DNA of 64,000 bases from Echinarachnius parma (GCA_037951105.1 JBAMJV010003042.1:104501-168500); one strand, 5' to 3'. Counted from the stretch's first letter, positions 1-11,109 are shown. The notes: generated from the letters alone by a model not told the origin. A program made the numbers and translations.

Positions 1-660
1 AATTGAAACTTGATACTTACATTATTTCCTAGTTTCATTGCAACCTATAAATTTTATGTGGAATTACGTTTTCATTTCCTTTTGATATATATCCCGTTGC
101 TTCCTGAACTTGCTACTAATATTCTGGGAAACTTTTGTTTTATTTTTGTTTTACGTATAGAATTCATTGTAATGAATGAAGGAAGTTTTGCATCCCAATC
201 TATGTAAGCCAAGGTACTATCACATTCACTGAGTGTGACGCAGTTCTGATGTTGATTTCCAATACTTTATAAAAAGTGACCTCCCAGAGATTACTCTCTT
301 GCAAATTACTCCATAAATAAACTAAAATATATAAACATAAATAAAGAGTACTACATGTATAATGCTCAAGTCCTATAAACATAAATAAAGAGTAATGCTA
401 AAGGAAGATAGAAATAAATCACAAAACTGACTGAAGGATTTAAAACCTGAGAGAATTTAGCCTAAATGGCAAAGATCTCGTCCATTAGCATTCATCACTC
501 TACTTGTTCCTTGGACTTTCTTGTCATTTGACTCGTCCCTAGAGGTAGCGGCTAGAGAACGGCAAAGTCACATGTTACCTGATCTTGGTGAGGATTATTG
601 TGACATGCGGTGTGAATCTGCCTTAATTTCTAACAAGCTGGCACAGGTCTTGAGAACGAG
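1..660. other. AT-rich unique DNA, no gene seen
   Basis: I see no coding region or transposon ends here. The only structure is a 21-bp direct repeat (tataaacataaataaagagt plus a final a) at 330-350 and 374-394. The short open frames in this stretch have no recognisable protein features. Confidence 0.5.
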
Positions 661-663
661 GGG

Positions 664-735
664 GATGCGCCCCCCCCCCCCTTTTGGAGGGAATGTGCTC
701 TCCCCCCCCCCCCCCCCCCACTTTTGGACCCCTCG
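664..735. repeat. Duplicated poly-C tract unit
   Basis: Two runs of C (about 670-681 and 702-719) are each followed by a variant of 'cttttgga', so a short unit of C-run plus cttttgga is present twice in tandem. The run lengths are likely to be polymorphic or unreliable in the assembly. Confidence 0.8.
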
Positions 736-1750
736 GTTTTCTTGCAAAGAAAAGGCCAGCCAATTTCATCTTTTAATATTTTTTTAGGACCTGTTTTTTC
801 TGCTTGAGAAGATGGGCCATTTTTTTCTTGAATAGTTTTTTCTTCCCATGCCAGCTCGAAGGGGCAGATTCGTCGTTTCATAATTTGTAGGACATGTTTG
901 TTTTCATTCGCTTGTCAGCCTAAAAAGTCCCTGCCCTTGCTTTTATTCTTGATCCACCACTGCTGAACACTGAACAAGTGTTCCTCTAAGCTCTTATGAA
1001 ACCTCAAGAAACCGATCCAATATGGTCGGATAGAGAGCAGGAGAAAGATTTGTAGCAGGTAGACATGTACACCGTGAAACGTTACGAGATCCAACTTGAT
1101 TTCATTAAGTACAAAAGACGTAGGTGTGTTTGTGGGTGGATATTTATCCCCCTTTGTAATTGTATTAGTAACTATTGGATGCAACTCTTTTAGCGCTAAA
1201 GGCGCAAATTTGAACTACAGACTAGCAGCAATAACCCTGGCATGATAAGTGAAAAGGCATCATTACTTTCTTGCTTGTCAGTCATATATATACTGTAACA
1301 TAGTGGAAAATAATAATTTTTGTTTTTTTATTGTTTTGTTTGGAGTTGAAGGGTAACTTTTCAAGCTCAAGAGAATCTGAAGAACGTTTTTTAAACATTG
1401 TACTCTTTGAGCTAAATGACGGGCTCTTTTATTAATTTGATTGCTTTTGGGGGGCTAAATCACCCAAAGCCCTTCTATTTTTCAGTCATAGTGACATGAA
1501 AATTGGGGCCTTTGATAAGTCATGTTGATTGTGTGACTATATTTTTTGTAAACTTTTAGAAAAATGTCATAGCCATCAAAACTAATGGAATTCTGCAACT
1601 ACATGTAGTTGGCTTTGAGAGGGATTATCATGAAATGAAAATACTAACAAATCGCCAGTCAGTAGGAGCCTACATTGTAGCTTGCAATCCTTGCAAGATC
1701 TTCGTCAGGGCAGAAGTGCCAGTTACCATTTGGAATGTTTTACAAAGAAC
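736..1750. other. Unique DNA, no gene seen
   Basis: No coding region is supported. Two small items are noted elsewhere: a G-rich motif at 1446-1480 that recurs near 25.0 and 35.6 kb, and a minus-strand copy (about 1680-1713) of a ctgacgaagatc motif that recurs at 42778. Confidence 0.5.
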
Positions 1751-1751
1751 T

Positions 1752-1837
1752 GGGCCCCGTAACAAAGATTCACGATAAATCGTACGATCAATCAATCGAT
1801 CATACAATTTATCGTGAATCTTTATGTTACGGGCCCT
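1752..1837. mobile_element. Palindromic hairpin MITE (~86 bp)
   Basis: Almost the whole 86 bp is one inverted repeat. The left arm begins gggccccgtaacaaagatt and the right arm ends aatctttatgttacgggccc, with a centre of repeated atcgatca. It has no coding capacity. It is best read as a very short foldback-type non-autonomous DNA transposon; the superfamily is unknown. Confidence 0.75.
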
Positions 1838-1873
1838 GTTGTATTGTGCTCACTGTGTAGATATTGTAAAAAT

Positions 1874-2019
1874 ACAGTCAAACCTGCTCTAGCAACCACC
1901 TGGTTATAAAGACCACTAATCTTGACTCCATTGAATGTAGTTCACATGTAAATGAGACCACCTGCTGATAAAGACCACATTTTCCCTCGGGTGGTATAAT
2001 TATAGAAAGGTTTGACTGT
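1874..2019. mobile_element. MITE with acagtcaaacct ends
   Basis: The 146-bp unit starts with acagtcaaacct and ends with its reverse complement aggtttgactgt. The interior contains two related segments around 'accacctg..tataaagaccac', so the body is itself an old duplication. No ORF is present. It is a non-autonomous DNA element by structure, with no clear target duplication. Confidence 0.75.
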
Positions 2020-2093
2020 CAATAAAGGAGGTGCCAGGTAAAATGCAAATGACCAAACTGTAATCTCTTCACGGGTATGTTTGAGAATCTATA

Positions 2094-2990
2094 GAGTACC
2101 GAAGTAGTGCCGTGACATGCTTTTGTTATGGCATAGTAATGGTTCTAAACAACTTTTCCTTTCATACTGGCATTAAGTAGTGGGTTGGAGCCAGACAGTG
2201 GGCCGTATGCATAAAAACAAGCAATTGCTTGTGCTAGCCTTTTGCTTGAATCGGTATGCACACAAACAAGCAATTGCTTGTAAGCAAAAGCTTTTGCTTA
2301 CAAGCACAAGCAATTGCTTACGGCTCGTAAGCAAATGCTTACCAAACAAGCAATTGCTTAAAACCGTATGCATAAAACGAACCTTTTACTTGTCTTGATA
2401 AGCAATTGCTTGCGTTTTTTCAAGCACCTCCGGACCAGATTGAGCTCTTGCTTACTCAGGGCATTCGCGTTTAAGGATCAAATTTTCATACCGTTTCAGG
2501 ATGATTACAAGCTCCTTATTTCAGAGATTATGTTGTGATTTCATATTTAATCAAATTCCTGTTATTTTAGACTTTTTACGGCAATTTTTGTCCATCGATC
2601 TGCACAGAAACCCCCCTGATGCTCTGTGCTGTTTCTTCGCTATTTGTGTAAGAAAAAAATACTACCGCCAGGTCGGGCACGAAGCATTGTTGTCCTGCAG
2701 TGCGATGTTCGCACAACCGTAACGATCCTTTGTCCAACACGTAAGCAAATGCTTGGCAGTGCAAGCAAAAGGTTTGAGCACAAGCAAAAGCCTACAGGTG
2801 CATATGAATTCAAGCAATTGCTTGAACTTGATCTTTTGCTTGACAAGCTCTTGCTTGTGCTTAAAGCAATTGCTTATAAGCAATTGCTTGTCTTTATGCA
2901 TACGGCCCATTGCCTTTTTAGCAACCGCTAGATCACCAATTCATGACTTGCCTGACATTGTTTAGAACCATCACTCATGGCAATGTACTC
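2094..2990. mobile_element. TA-flanked MITE A, copy 1, interrupted by element B
   Basis: The outer parts (2094-2198 and 2910-2990) match the compact copy at 3276-3490 almost base for base. The left end is gagtaccgaagtagtg after a TA. Relative to copy 2 the right end lacks about 23 bp just inside gtactc-TA. Between 'gagccagac' and 'gcc.ttttagcac/aacc' the copy carries a 711-bp insertion (element B). TA flanks are compatible with a Tc1/mariner-type element, which is an inference. Confidence 0.85.
2199..2909. mobile_element. Element B, 711 bp, with aagcaattgctt subterminal palindromes
   Basis: The ends are inverted repeats, tgggccgtatgcataaa and tttatgcatacggccca. Several copies of the palindrome caagcaattgcttg lie in both subterminal regions (about 2218-2410 and 2811-2890), with variants such as aagcaaaagcttttgctt. 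The centre (about 2420-2740) is unique. No transposase-like reading frame is visible, so this looks like a non-autonomous element with palindromic transposase-site arrays. The empty site in 3276-3490 defines its boundaries; a target duplication cannot be resolved. Confidence 0.85.
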
Positions 2991-3273
2991 TATAACTTCC
3001 CAATAAAGCAAGCATCCCTGAGTCTACATGTCCGTGTAACTTCCTAATAAAGCGATGCAAGACAAGTGACGTCAAGCTTATTTGTTCTTAATCCATCTTG
3101 GTATTTGCGACCACTTGATAAGTGTTCTAGTGGCCTCCTCCGGAATTAATGAAAACAAAGAAGATACATGTATCATACATCCCCAAGGGAGTACAGTCAG
3201 GGCAGGGATTAAGCACTGACCCACTGGCCCAGGACCATCACTAATAATCCCTGGGCCACTCAGCATTTGCTAA
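2991..3273. other. Spacer between the two MITE A copies
   Basis: Holds an imperfect direct repeat of 'taacttcc(c/t)aataaagc' near 2992 and 3040. No gene or transposon ends were recognised. Confidence 0.4.
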
Positions 3274-3275
3274 TA

Positions 3276-3490
3276 GAGTACCGAAGTAGTGACGTCACAT
3301 GCTTTTGTTATGGCATACAGTAGTAATGGTTCTAAACAACTTTTCCTTTCATACTGGCATTTAGTAGTGGGTCGGAGCCAGACGATGGCCTTCTTAGCAC
3401 CCGCTAGATCACCAATTCATTACTTGCCTGACATTGTTTAGAACCATCACCCATGGCAATGAATAGCTCTGACGTCACACTTCGGTACTC
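3276..3490. mobile_element. TA-flanked MITE A, copy 2 (empty site for element B)
   Basis: This intact 215-bp element is flanked by TA on both sides. Its terminal inverted repeats read gagtaccgaagtagtgacgt and, at the right, tgacgtcacacttcggtactc. At about 3380-3392 it shows the uninterrupted sequence gagccagacgatggcc where copy 1 carries the 711-bp element B. No ORF. Confidence 0.85.
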
Positions 3491-3552
3491 TATATTGATA
3501 CCGAATGCAATCCTGACCGAATGTTAGAGCAACCAAAATTAACAAACTTCTA

Positions 3553-3645
3553 TTAACCCGTTCAGGACGGATTGATTTTGCCACAACATGTATTCTCCAT
3601 AGACCAAAGCCCGAATATTTTCGGGACCAGTCCTGAACGGGTTAA
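3553..3645. mobile_element. TTAACCC hairpin MITE, subtype i (~93 bp)
   Basis: Starts ttaacccgttcaggac and ends gtcctgaacgggttaa, an inverted repeat with a loop that includes 'ccatagaccaaagcccg'. A second clear copy is at 36580-36671, and related diverged fragments are near 16445-16490 and 16670-16745. No coding capacity. Confidence 0.8.
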
Positions 3646-4137
3646 TGTTTTCTTTGATTTGGGCCACCTGTATGTAGGTTTGGGCCATGCTAATGAGCTA
3701 ATTTCTAGCGCTTTGTACAAAAGGGGAAGTCTTCGGTTCGTTTGTTTTTAAAGAAATTTGCTGGTCTGATTACATTGTAAATATCTTATGAATTCATATC
3801 CCAGATTAATGAATATTTAGAAACTGAATATTCTTTGTAGAACGGTATATAAAGGACTTTATACAAAGCTTTAAAATCTACTGATTGATGTACAGTAAGT
3901 TTTGAATGGATATTTATGTGAATGCTATGTACATGAAAAGTTGTAGAGTGTTCTTCTGCTTGAATCGTTTCCTTGTTTGATTACAAACAAAACGTTTCTC
4001 TACTGTTTCATCAGTACTATTGATCAGCGGTTAAAATCCAATGTATGCCTGTCAATAACTTTATGCTTGGTTGAGTGACATCCCTATTATGTAGTAAAGT
4101 TGCCCGCTCAGTGATGTACAATGTAGCTAGGAGTGAG
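3646..4137. other. AT-rich unique DNA
   Basis: No gene, RNA or repeat recognised. Confidence 0.4.
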
Positions 4138-4415
4138 GATTGGGGCAGGGGGCATTGGGGATTGGTAAGGGATAGGGCAAGGGGGCATTTATTCCCCCCT
4201 TTGGAAATGTTTGCCCCACCTCACCCCCAAAAGTAATAATTTGTGACAGCCCACTTATGTTTTAGTGAGTGCAGCCCCTCCCTTTCACCCCATCTCCCAG
4301 TGCCCCCTCTCCCACCCCCTACCCCCTCTCACATACATGTACCTCTCCTCCTTTCACTCCCCTCACACCCCTCTTTCCCTCTCCCCTTCCCCCTCTACCT
4401 ATGCCTCTGTTCGTT
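4138..4415. repeat. G-rich stretch followed by C/T-rich low-complexity DNA
   Basis: Positions 4138-4185 are G-rich (ggggcaggggg type). Positions 4270-4412 are almost pure C/T with repeated ctctccc and ccccctc. The open frames here encode only Pro/Ser/Leu low-complexity peptide and are composition artefacts. Confidence 0.7.
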
Positions 4416-4789
4416 CAGGACTACATGTACTTTACTGTGATTGGTTGATTCGCCAATTGATGACCGCGACAGGTTTGCCTCTCAAAGTAACCGGTTCAAT
4501 TAATTTCATAGTCTTTTGAGCTATTGATTAGAAAAAGGTTTTAACATTTCTTGGTCTGCTAGGTACATTGTAAGCAAAACAACATTTTCTTATTCACGGA
4601 CAATAGTTTTCTGGGTAAGTAATGATTTACTTACTATTAAAGATAACCCTAGTTGACAACTAAATGGATTCCTTGTTTCAAACTCAGGCCTGTCGATCTA
4701 CAATATTAGACTAAGAATTGAAGTAAGGTACCATGAGTGATACATTTGTAGGAATATTTGTCTTTTGATCTAGTTGTTTCTCCTCTTTA

Positions 4790-5006
4790 GCCCGGCGCAG
4801 ACAGAGCCGACTCGACCCGATCCGACTGGTTTCAATCAGGCTAGAGGTGGGCCCGGTCGGTCTGATCCGTTTTATCGTGTTGAATTGGCCCTAAGCATCC
4901 GACTGTCTTTCGACTGGCAAAATGTGTGTCGCAAGGCACTGAGAACTGAGCCGATCCGAATGAAAACCCGTTGAATCGGGTCGAGTCGGCTCTGTCTGCA
5001 GAGGGC
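4790..5006. mobile_element. 217-bp MITE with TTTA/TTA flanks, PIF/Harbinger-like
   Basis: Terminal inverted repeats start gccc and contain a 25-bp perfect match, beginning gcagacagagccgactcgac at 4797 and repeated as reverse complement ending at 4999. The element is flanked by ttta (4786-4789) and ttta (5007-5010). A 3-bp TTA duplication with G/C-rich ends fits PIF/Harbinger elements; that assignment is inference. No ORF. Confidence 0.8.
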
Positions 5007-5439
5007 TTTAGTCTCTGTCATAATCCGTGGGGAAAGGGTGCTGTGGTGCAGTAAGGACAATGACCCAACCCCTATCATAGGCTATTACAAGGTCTCCTTG
5101 TTTCACATTGATTTTGTTGACAGAAAAAAGTGCCTTCCCAAATCACTATTAATGGGCGTTGATCTTTACATAAGATGCAGTATTTAAAAGATATCCTTAG
5201 CATTCCAAATTGATTTTGGTTGAACAGAAATAAAGAAATTCAATGCTATACAATCAGTAATACAATTTGTTTATCCCTGGCTACAACTACTTAGTTAATG
5301 GTGTGCCCCAAGTTTGGAAAAAAAAAAAATACCCCCTCATTTAAACAGTGTTATTTGCAAGATAGTTCATTTGTAGACATGTGTATAGACTCCAGTGCAA
5401 CTTTAAGACTTATTATTTCAAAACATAGAACTAAGTCAC
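5007..5439. other. Unique DNA with poly-A tract
   Basis: No gene seen. A run of about 12 A is at 5318-5330. Confidence 0.4.
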
Positions 5440-5665
5440 TACATCTCTTGCTTAATTCACGATAAGACTGAACTTCATTAGGTCGTAATCAATTTGGCTA
5501 GAAACATTGCTTCTGGCTATTCATGTATCAAACAAAATTTAACGTTGAAGACAATCTTACACAAAAAAACTAACATCATTCGCTTGATTCAGGATAAGAA
5601 GACGCTGAACTTCATTATGGTCATCATCGATCAGGCTGTAAACATTGCCTCTGGCTGTCTAACCG
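5440..5665. repeat. Diverged tandem duplication (~125-bp unit)
   Basis: Two copies share the order 'ttgcttaattca.gataag..gctgaacttcatta..gtc.t.atc...ggct..aaacattgc.tctggct', at about 5450-5530 and 5580-5665. Divergence is substantial, so the duplication is old. Confidence 0.7.
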
Positions 5666-5749
5666 TCTAGCTCCATAAAACATTGTGCTTGTTACTAGAC
5701 TCGAAGAGGCTACATTGTAACAAGATTAAATTATGAGATTTTCCCAGAT

Positions 5750-6370
5750 TACACCGAATATGCCAAGGGGGAAAAAGTGGAATTCAGCAGTTATAGTGGA
5801 TCAACGAATATTCAGTTAAAAATGGTACTCTACTTGATTACTCTGTAAGTGGAAAACTGGTACAAACAGCAGGTGATTGTAGTACTGTAGGAGAAATTGT
5901 GAAATCTATCAGACAAAAGGGTACAAATATGCAATAAAAAATAAAGACTTGACTTAATTATGATGCATAAAAGGGAACAAATAACAAACACTTTAATAAT
6001 TCAGCATACATATTAGAGGGGACATTGTGGAATCCAGCAGATGATATTATTCTGTTAAAAATGAGACTTGACTCGATTATGCTGTAAGGAAAAATGTACA
6101 TGTACATGTAACATGGAAGGGGAAAACTCAGGAAAACAGATGTACAATGTATACTGAAGCAGAACTCATGGAATCGAGCAGAAATAACATGATAAATACA
6201 TTAGAATTATTCATTTGAAAAATAAGACTAGACTTGATTATGCTATGAGGGGAATGTAGAGGAAATCTCAGAAAAATGTCAGGTAAATCAATTACTGAAT
6301 GGGGAAATCAAGGGATCCAGCAGGTATACTCTTCAACTAAAAAATAAGATTTGACTTGCTTGGAATATGG
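5750..6370. repeat. Degenerate tandem array, ~140-bp unit
   Basis: At least four diverged units contain 'ggaatccagcag' followed by 'ttaaaaataagacttgactt' and 'gattatgctgtaaggggaaa'-like sequence, at about 5770, 6020, 6165 and 6300. There is no coding signal. It is a low-copy, strongly diverged local array. Confidence 0.7.
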
Positions 6371-7418
6371 CTGGTATATCATTATCATACATGTACATAA
6401 CATGTATCTCTTCTGGGAAACTTGTATGGGAATACACTTCAGTTGTCAAGTTGTTTATTTCACAAAGACTTTTGAAATTGTGTGTATCTATATAAAAGAA
6501 ACATATATAGGAAATTAATGATTTATAGATTGCATTTTATATTGCATACATAATACAGGGTTTCTAAAGTGATGTAGCATTATCTGTATGTAGGGTGAAA
6601 CTGGTTTAAGACAAAAGTGAGACAATCTATATCATTGACCGAGATATGTACTATACTACAAGTACTTGAGATGATTAAGAGGTTCTACTTGAAGACATGG
6701 AAGGTGAAACATCTTGATAGGATTTATCAGAAATTAGTATCTTGAAGCACTTGACATGCACATGTACATGACTACCTTTCAGAGTACAGTCAATATTACA
6801 AACTGTTGTAAATTTCCTACAGCTCTAGTCAAAGTAAAATTTTAACACTGCCCATAGTATACTGCCCTGCCTTTAGGACAAATTAGTTTTCATTACAAAT
6901 TTACAGTTCATAAATTTTGCATGTGTACAGTGTCAAGGATATACTACCAATTTCAGTATCTATTTCATTTTTTTCAACAAAACAATTTTGCAGCTTCAAT
7001 TAATTAGTGAATACACCGCCTGTTCATTTGAAGGCAGTTAATGCACTTTTATACAACCTTCCTACAGGTATATTATGCTACAGAATTTTTCTTTGGTGAT
7101 ACAGTTGTACCAAATGAACTCTAGCGCTGTATTAAACTAGAACTGACAATTGGCGTTTTTAAAATGTTCAACTTTACGTTAGAAAAATCTCCTTAAAAGC
7201 ATCTTATATCCCAGAATATGTAAACTGTATACATTGTATGATATTGATGAACAATGTATTTGTTTGCCTCAGAAAGTTCTTTGACTTGTGATGAATGCGC
7301 TGCGTTTAGTCAGCTTCGTCCGTGAATGCGGCACATTTCGCACGAATAAACATGACATTTAAAAGATACTGTTTTTTTGGACCAAGGCAAAGAGCAAGCT
7401 AACAATAATTAAAGGGGC
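6371..7418. other. AT-rich unique DNA, no gene seen
   Basis: No coding region, RNA gene or transposon end recognised. Several tacatgta-type palindromes occur. Confidence 0.4.
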
Positions 7419-7420
7419 AG

Positions 7421-8611
7421 TATTGCTGCCATTACGAGGGCGCTTCGGAATGAAAAATAGCCAGCGAGGTAGAGGGAAATTTCGAAAAATAGCTACAAAT
7501 TGAAATCTTGGCAGATTTAGGAAATTTGCCTAAGAAAATGATATCAAAAGTGGCTAATGTTTTTCTTCAAAACTACATGGAAAATATCATGGCCAGCCAA
7601 AATTTTAAATTGATAGCATACGTTTAGTCCCATTGTATCATCATAAATTCGCAGCTAACCAGGAAATGAATGCATTTATTAAAGGGTACCACCACCCACA
7701 AATTATATTCTTATTAAAGAAAGGTAACATCTTTAGTATTCCATTCCATCAACAAGTTCACAAAAATATGTTTCCAGAAAGAAAAAAATATAATTTGAAA
7801 CGCATCTCCATTCTAAAGCATGCGTTCATGAGGTCTGACTTACGCAGACTGCTATGTGTGCGGTTAATTGCAATGCATGCAGTGCGAACGAATCGCCCGG
7901 TAATCTATTGTTTACAAACGTGCACGTGAATAGCTGCATTGGCGCACTCGCAAATGGTTGGCCCGTATGGAACCAGTAAATAGCAGTGGTTCCGTAAGTG
8001 GTGGAAATTGATTGCTTTGTTTATGAATTACACAACCCTTTGCAAAATGTTGGGTATCTATTTGATATTACAAAACAGTACCAAAACATATCATAATGTG
8101 TTGTTCTTTGCCTGGTGGTCCCCTTTAAATGCTAATTGTGCATTATGAATTGTTATTCTTTTGTTTAGGATTCAAGACAAGTTCACTGTTGGAGCATTAT
8201 AAACTCAAGGATATTTTAAGTGAACCTACCAAAATCAGAAAAACATGTCTTCCTTTAAACGAATCTTGAATCTCCTCAGAATCTGTTGAATTCTAATGTA
8301 TCCATCATGCTGAAGGCTTGTGGCTCGCAGGCAAATGATCACACTCACGAGAGGTCCCCTTTTCCCCACAAACTCTTTATTTGTCTGAGAAGTGTATATT
8401 CCCCACACTGAATTTGATCATTTATGTGAGGGATTCCCTTTCCCCACTTATTCATCATTTGTGGGCAGGGATGCTCTTATTTCATACCAAATTTCATAAT
8501 TTCAGTGAGGGATTCCCTTTTCCCTGCTGAAACTCATCATTTGTGTGAGGGATTCCCTTTTCATTTGAGAATTTCTCTTTTTCCCCAATAAAATTCTTGA
8601 TTTGTAGGAAG
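7421..8611. repeat. Tandem duplication copy 1 (carries element X)
   Basis: Begins tattgctgccattacgag and ends gatttgtaggaag, immediately followed by copy 2 with the same start. Without the X insertion it is about 745 bp. The distal part (about 8345-8605) is a small internal minisatellite built on 'actcatcatttgtgtgaggg' followed by attcccttttcccc. No coding content recognised. Confidence 0.9.
7683..8124. mobile_element. Element X copy 1: 442-bp TTAA-flanked MITE
   Basis: Flanked by TTAA at 7679-7682 and 8125-8128. Terminal inverted repeats are aggg(t/g)accacca. Copy 2 of the host duplication has a single TTAA at 10591-10594 in place of the element, so this is an insertion into a TTAA target. 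A second copy is at 21079-21514. TTAA duplication is typical of piggyBac and Kolobok elements; which one is not decidable from this copy. Confidence 0.9.
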
Positions 8612-8725
8612 TTATTGCTGCCATTACGAGAGCACTATGGAATGAAAAATAGCCAGTGAGGTAGAGGGAAATTTCGAAAAATAGCTACAAATTGAAATCT
8701 TGGCAGATTTAGGAAATTTGCCTAA

Positions 8726-10444
8726 GGGCAAGTCCAAGATAACGTCAACCTAGCTGTTGAAATTTCATCTTGATTTACCGATGACATGTTTCACATCATA
8801 TTGAAGCCCATGAGTTGAAGTTTTGAATTCCATACAAAGAAATTCAAATTTATGTAAATTTATGCAAATTTGAAGGGCCTCATTTGCATAAATGTGAAAT
8901 AGAGTGTTACGTATGGGACAATTATAAAAATTCATAAAAAATCAAAGGGAATGATATGATATTTCATTCATATATAGACATGACCACTCAATCATCCATA
9001 TAAATTTTGCATAAATATTAAGTCATGACCTAATTAATTATGCAAATTAGGTCATGTCTTATCATGAAATGTCCCATACGTAACAAAATGAGGAACCTTT
9101 TTTCATTTTTTTCAAATAATTTAATACTTTGGGAAGTTCTAATTTATGCATTTTAAAACTAAAATACTATAATAAGCCGGGAAATTTTTATTAACCCTTT
9201 GTTTTATAAGAAAATTAGAATTTATAAAAAGTGTTACGTATGGGACAATGTGTTACGTATGGGACATAATTCACGTACAAAGTCAATGTAGCTGCTGGGA
9301 GCCTTTGTGGCAGATAGGCAAATATTTATTTTGGAGTGATATTGTCATGATATATCAATGTTAAATGAGCATAGAGAAGGTAATTAGGTCCATAAACTTT
9401 TTTAGAAGTGAAGCCATTTAAGTAAAACAATAATTTATGCTCGGCAGCCATTTTGAAAGATAATTAGCTAATTTGCATATTCATGAATTAGAGCAAGATG
9501 TCTATTTGTAATCAGGAATGTAGTGTAAAATGTTCCAACATTTCATTTAAGGTATTTGGGGCAAATTAAGCCATTTCTGCTCCTCATTGGCATGTATCAC
9601 TTGAGCAAAGCCCTGAAATCCAAGATGGCTGCCCCTAATTTGCATATTTATGAATATTACTGTTAAACAGTAGCTTACAAACCCACAAAATTTACTAATT
9701 TGATTTAATCATGTCCTATTATGTATTTAAGATTTCTTAACTTACTTTGACTCCAAAAACATTATTCAAAGTATATGATTTGCATAATTAAGATATTTAC
9801 CTAATTTGCATATTCCCAAATTCCTGTAAAATTGTATAATTTCTGATCTAGGAACGCTAAACTAATGAGTGATACCTCTTTTATAGGGTTTTAAGGGGTG
9901 ACATAACCATTTCTGATACTTATTTACACAAATCACCATGGAAACTCATTATTTTTTACCAAATACCCTCAGTTTGCCTTAAATATTGATTTACCTACAT
10001 TAAACGAATGGGGACAAGATGTCCCATACGTAACTGTCCCATACGTAACACGTCTTTGCCAAAATTAATTAGAGCCTGTAAGAAAAGCGTTCTTCGGAAT
10101 GAAATGAAACTTTGCCTCAATAAACCTGAGCAATGTACCCTCTACCACATTGAATTACAACCTGTCCTCTAAATTACTTTCACAGAGTTTTCAACTTAAA
10201 AATTATTTATAAAAAACCTCATTTCTTCTGGTCCCATACGTAACGGTAACGCCATACATTTTATATAATAAAATATTATTGCAAAGGTCAAAGGTCACCA
10301 TCTTTACCAAGGTTATTCTTCTTATAGATACCAGTAATGGAGATGGTAAAATAATAAAATCAAAGTCCCTCTACATTATTTTTTTTTGAGCGAAAGTCTC
10401 TGAAATGTCCCATACGTAACGCGCGCGTTATCTTGGACTTGCCC
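8726..10444. mobile_element. Element Y: 1719-bp transposon-like insertion with eight 14-bp motifs
   Basis: The boundaries are exact because copy 1 of the host duplication shows the empty site 'tttgcctaagaaa'. Terminal inverted repeats are gggcaagtccaagataacg (19 bp, perfect), and the target duplication is CTAA (8722-8725 and 10445-10448). The interior holds eight exact copies of gttacgtatgggac or its complement (starts 8906, 9071, 9233, 9252, 10021, 10036, 10231, 10407), and an AT-rich core with several 'ctaatttgcatatt' segments. No long ORF is present, so it is non-autonomous. The superfamily is not assigned. Confidence 0.9.
9024..9058. repeat. Hairpin inside element Y
   Basis: The arms catgacctaatt and aaattaggtcatg flank a short centre. 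This is a local palindrome within the AT-rich part of element Y. Confidence 0.6.
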
Positions 10445-11109
10445 CTAAGAAAATTATATCAAAAGTGGCTAATGTTTTTCTTCAAAACTATGGAAAATAT
10501 CATGGCAAGACAAAATTGTAAATTGATAGCATACATGAAGTCGCATTGTGTCATCATAAATCCGCAGCTAACCAGGAAATGAATGCATAATTAAATGCTC
10601 ATTGTGCATTATGAATTGATATTCTTTTGTTTAGGATTCAAGACAAGTTCACTGCTGGAGCATAAACTCAAGGATATTTTAAGTGTTAAACCTACCAAAA
10701 TCAGAAAAACGTGTCTTCCTTTAAGCGAATCTTATCTTGAATCTCTTCAGTGTCTTGTTGAATTCAGTAATGTATGCATCTCCCCATGCTGAGGGCTTGA
10801 TGCTTGCAGGCAAATTATCATACCCTTTTCCCCCTGAAACTCATCATTTGTGTGAGGGATTCCCTTTTCCCCCACAAAACTTCATCATTTGTGGAGGGAT
10901 TCCCTTTTCCACCTAAAACTCATCATTTCTGTGTAGCCTTGGGATGTTTGTTTTTTTTCATACCAAATTTCATAATTTCAGTGAGGGATTCCCTTTTCCC
11001 TGCTGAAACTCATCATTTGTGTGAGGGATTCCCTTTTCTCCACTACATGTATAACCCATCATTTGAGAATTTCTCTTTCTCCCCAATAAAATTCTTGATT
11101 TGTAGGAAG

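Larger units (their letters stand above)
8613..11109. repeat. Tandem duplication copy 2 (carries element Y)
   Basis: Matches 7421-8611 segment by segment but lacks element X and contains the 1719-bp element Y. Both copies end at gatttgtaggaag. The terminal 'gagggattccctttt' minisatellite is present again (about 10820-11125), with different unit gains and losses. Confidence 0.9.

Noticed and set aside
7633-7929. 98-codon frame
   Set aside because: It overlaps the start of element X, a MITE; the second copy of X at 21079 does not preserve the frame in any evident way.
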